A stretch of DNA of 64,000 nucleotides from Paludibacteraceae bacterium (lineage in GTDB: Bacteria > Bacteroidota > Bacteroidia > Bacteroidales > Paludibacteraceae): assembly GCA_024401475.1 (NCBI GenBank), contig JAKSKZ010000014.1, forward strand, positions 1 through 64,000. The letters are read 5' to 3'. Positions 61,921-64,000 of the stretch are shown piece after piece. Positions within the stretch are counted from its first letter, which is position 1. Each line of letters starts with the position of its first letter. The notes under the pieces are model-generated. The model worked only from the letters and a program-made list of their open reading frames with translations, had not been told where the DNA came from and ran no database searches. The position numbers were made by a program, and so were the translations under genes.

Positions 61921-62682
61921 ATGCTGAGTAAGAGTAAGATAAAGTTGATACAGTCCCTTGCTCGAAAAAAAGAGCGGGATGAGTTTTCTTTGTTTGTGGC
62001 GGAAGGTAACAAAATCGTTTCTGATTTGTTGCCTTTGTTCCGTTGTAAGCTTTTGCTCGCAAGTGCTGAATTTTTGTCTTCTCATCCTGATCTTGTAGCA
62101 GAGGAGGTGATGGAGGTCTCTCGTGAAGAGATGGAGAAGGCTTCGTTGATGCGCTCTCCTCAGTCCGCCTTGGCTGTTTTTTACAAGCAGTCTTACGAAA
62201 TGCCTATAAAGGAGTTGCCTACAACTCTCACCTTGATGCTTGATACAGTTCAAGATCCAGGTAATCTGGGAACAATCATTCGTATTGCGGATTGGTTCGG
62301 AATTAAGGATATCCTTTGCTCGATGGAAACGGTTGATTTGTATAATCCTAAAGTGGTGCAGTCAACAATGGGTGCCATCGGTAGAGTTCGCGTCCATTAT
62401 TGTGATTTAAACCGACTTTTGGATGATTTGTCGGGAAAGGTTCCAGTTTTTGGTACTTTTCTTGATGGTGAAAATATATATGAGAAACGACTTCCCGCTT
62501 GTGGCATTATTGTGATGGGCAATGAGGGAAATGGAATTTCTCCAGAGTTGGCGAAAAAGATTACGGATAAATTGTTCATCCCATCTTTCCAAACGGGAAA
62601 TAGTTGTTCGGAATCGCTGAATGTGGCAGTTGCTACGGCAATAGCATGTTCAGAGTTTCGTCGAAGAAAATTTGAGATTTGA
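61921..62682 (+). CDS. TrmH/SpoU-family RNA 2'-O-methyltransferase
   Basis: A 253-residue cytoplasmic methyltransferase with an N-terminal substrate-binding domain (about 1-95, RKKERDEFSLFVAEGNKIV) and a knotted SPOUT domain (about 100-253). The SPOUT motifs are MLDTVQDPGNLGTIIRIADW, IIVMGNEGNGISPE and SLNVAVATAIACSEF. It methylates a ribose in rRNA or tRNA; the exact site is unknown. It is the fourth gene of the nrnA cluster. Confidence 0.92.
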   Translation: MLSKSKIKLIQSLARKKERDEFSLFVAEGNKIVSDLLPLFRCKLLLASAEFLSSHPDLVAEEVMEVSREEMEKASLMRSPQSALAVFYKQSYEMPIKELPTTLTLMLDTVQDPGNLGTIIRIADWFGIKDILCSMETVDLYNPKVVQSTMGAIGRVRVHYCDLNRLLDDLSGKVPVFGTFLDGENIYEKRLPACGIIVMGNEGNGISPELAKKITDKLFIPSFQTGNSCSESLNVAVATAIACSEFRRRKFEI

Positions 62683-62733
62683 CCAAGGCATTAGGTCTTG
62701 GTTTTAAGTATATGTGGGAATAGGTTATTTATA

Positions 62734-63582
62734 ATGAAAAAGAAGAGTTCGTTTTATAATAAGATTCGTTTTAAATACAAATTGTCTATTTTGAACGAGA
62801 ATACATTGGAAGATGTGTGGCATATCCGTCTTTCAGTGCTGAATGTTTTTCTTTCTGTATTTTTCATTGCAGTGCTCTATTTCTTTCTTATAGCATTGTT
62901 GATTATCTACACTCCTTTGCGTGGATTCTTGCCTGGCTATACGGAGAATGCAAAGCTTCGTAAGCAAATATTGGTGGATGCGGTGCGGATTGACTCTATG
63001 TATGAGGCTGTTACGACGAATACGACTTATCTGGAAATGTTGCGTCGTGTGATGGCTAACGAGGTTTCCGTTGATTCCACATCTACCATTAAGTCTATTA
63101 CGGAGAAAGAACGCGAACGTCTTAATTTGGATCCGTCGGAGAAAGAATTTTCTTTCCGTTCTGAATATGAAGAGGCTGAAAAATCAAATAATGTGGTTCG
63201 TACTCAACAGACTTCAACTGAATTCTTGATGTGTACACCGGTTGTCGGATTGGTGACATCTAAGTTTGACCCTTCCGTGGGGCGTAATGGCATGACCATT
63301 GTGGCGGAGCGGAAGTCAAGCGTACATTCGATTTTGGATGGTGTCGTGGTCTTCTCTGGCTATGGTCCTAAGGGGGATTATGTGTTGCAAGTGCAACATG
63401 CAGATGCAATGCTCTCTATTTATCGCATTAAACAACCATTCTTGAAAAAGGTGGGCGAAAATATTCATGCAGGAGAAATCTTGGCAACTTTCTTGGAAAA
63501 CAGCTCCGAATTTGAAGTCTCCTTTGAAATTTGGAAGTCAGGAAAACCAATTAATCCTGCAACGTACTTGTCGTTTAAGTAG
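62734..63582 (+). CDS. M23/LytM-domain protein with lost catalytic residues
   Basis: A 282-residue inner-membrane protein with one N-terminal helix (about 33-58), a periplasmic coiled region and a C-terminal M23 fold. The fold lacks the metal site. The usual HYGVDI position reads RNGMTIVAE and the usual HLHFELW reads EVSFEIWKSGKPINP. It should therefore not cleave peptidoglycan. Like EnvC or NlpD it may bind and activate a cell-wall hydrolase. The ATG at 62734 is preferred over an upstream TTG. The dxr gene follows after 20 bases. Confidence 0.85.
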   Translation: MKKKSSFYNKIRFKYKLSILNENTLEDVWHIRLSVLNVFLSVFFIAVLYFFLIALLIIYTPLRGFLPGYTENAKLRKQILVDAVRIDSMYEAVTTNTTYLEMLRRVMANEVSVDSTSTIKSITEKERERLNLDPSEKEFSFRSEYEEAEKSNNVVRTQQTSTEFLMCTPVVGLVTSKFDPSVGRNGMTIVAERKSSVHSILDGVVVFSGYGPKGDYVLQVQHADAMLSIYRIKQPFLKKVGENIHAGEILATFLENSSEFEVSFEIWKSGKPINPATYLSFK

Positions 63583-63602
63583 TGCTTTCTAAAAAGGAAG
63601 AG

Positions 63603-64000
63603 ATGAAAAAGAAACAAATAGCAATTTTAGGATCGACAGGTTCCATTGGAACACAGGCTTTGGATGTTATCGAAGCTCAATCCGATCTTTTTGAAGTATA
63701 TGCAATCACTGCGAACAATAGGGCGGAAGAACTTGTGGCTCAGGCTCGTAAGTTTAATCCCGAGGTGGTGGTTGTTGCCAACAAGGATAAATATGCGTTT
63801 GTAAAAGAGTCGTTGGCAGATTTGCCGATAAAGGTCTTTGCTGGTGCTGAGTCGATTGCGGAAGTCGCTGCGATGGAGCCAGTGGATATTGTCTTGACTG
63901 CGATGGTTGGTTATGCAGGATTGCAACCTACCATTTCTGCTTTGAAGGCAAGCAAGACGATCGCTTTGGCCAACAAAGAGACGTTGGTCGTTGCGGGTGA
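63603..64000 (+). CDS. dxr: 1-deoxy-D-xylulose 5-phosphate reductoisomerase (partial)
   Basis: The second step of the MEP isoprenoid pathway, NADPH-dependent conversion of DXP to MEP. The 5' 398 bases are present; the gene runs off the right edge. The N-terminus KKQIAILGSTGSIGTQALDV is the NADPH-binding motif, and ALANKETLVVAG near the edge is the conserved block. It follows the M23-like gene by 20 bases; this adjacency is common in Bacteroidota. Confidence 0.96.
   Translation, partial: MKKKQIAILGSTGSIGTQALDVIEAQSDLFEVYAITANNRAEELVAQARKFNPEVVVVANKDKYAFVKESLADLPIKVFAGAESIAEVAAMEPVDIVLTAMVGYAGLQPTISALKASKTIALANKETLVVAG

Noticed and set aside
1..64000. tRNA or rRNA genes, CRISPR arrays, IS elements, prophage
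   Set aside because: No T-arm pattern of the GGTTCRANNCC kind with an acceptor stem was found, no regularly spaced repeats, and no transposase, integrase or phage structural protein among the translations.

Overview
The window looks like chromosome from an anaerobic member of the Bacteroidales (Bacteroidota). Four things support this. The rpmB-rpmG-DUF4295 trio is present. Promoters match the Bacteroidota form TTTG-N19..22-TAnnTTTG. Families typical of the phylum occur: DUF3078, DUF2027-Smr, DUF4827, a hybrid two-component regulator and PorT-like barrels. There is also a type IX secretion system (T9SS) with its own cargo. The T9SS argues against gut Bacteroides itself and for a Porphyromonas/Paludibacter-like family, but I cannot place it below order. 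No tRNA, rRNA, IS element, prophage or CRISPR array was seen. Gene density is ordinary and there is no obvious foreign island.

Layout. 0-3.5 kb: a lipoprotein, ilvE, the ribosomal trio and a CinA-C amidase. 3.6-13.6 kb: an ankyrin-like membrane protein, a PagL-like barrel, a candidate small RNA, an orphan hybrid two-component regulator, a beta-barrel protein, and a two-gene operon made of a small T9SS-tailed protein and a carbohydrate-binding beta-helix protein. 13.7-17.9 kb: an arsenate-reductase-like phosphatase coupled to a Cys-rich DUF5714 protein, DUF2027-Smr, queA and a VanZ-like protein. 18-25 kb: a minus-strand block with a T9SS type B cargo protein, DUF1294, DUF3078 and a TPR protein. 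25.3-32.9 kb: an HD hydrolase, a membrane-anchored thioredoxin, a pectinesterase, PBP1C and a phosphoethanolamine transferase. 32.9-37.9 kb: two chromate-transporter halves followed by an uncharacterised lipoprotein and a 717-residue secreted protein. 38.3-42.3 kb: mnmA, ftsY, two small genes and a PorT homologue. 42.7-50.9 kb: ruvA and the giant T9SS translocon gene sprA. 51-58 kb: an OmpA-like protein with a Cys-rich N-terminus, a 1425-residue 2-hydroxyacyl-CoA dehydratase activase fusion, and two secreted proteins. 58.2-64 kb: MATE, nrnA, two lipoproteins of FKBP/DUF4827 type, a TrmH methyltransferase, a degenerate M23 protein, and dxr running off the right edge.

How the genes work together. 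The clearest theme is protein export to the cell surface. porT and sprA are core T9SS parts, and at least two genes (11652, 17956) plus probably a third (26636, pectinesterase) carry T9SS-type C-terminal signals. A second theme is envelope building: PBP1C, EptA, PagL-like, OmpA-like, DUF3078 and the M23-like protein. The least understood parts are the chromate/lipoprotein/717-residue operon, the ArsC-DUF5714 pair, the dehydratase-activase fusion and two candidate small RNAs. Most starts follow the first ATG that fits a signal peptide or known family N-terminus. Terminators and promoters were found by eye, so single-box promoter calls are tentative.
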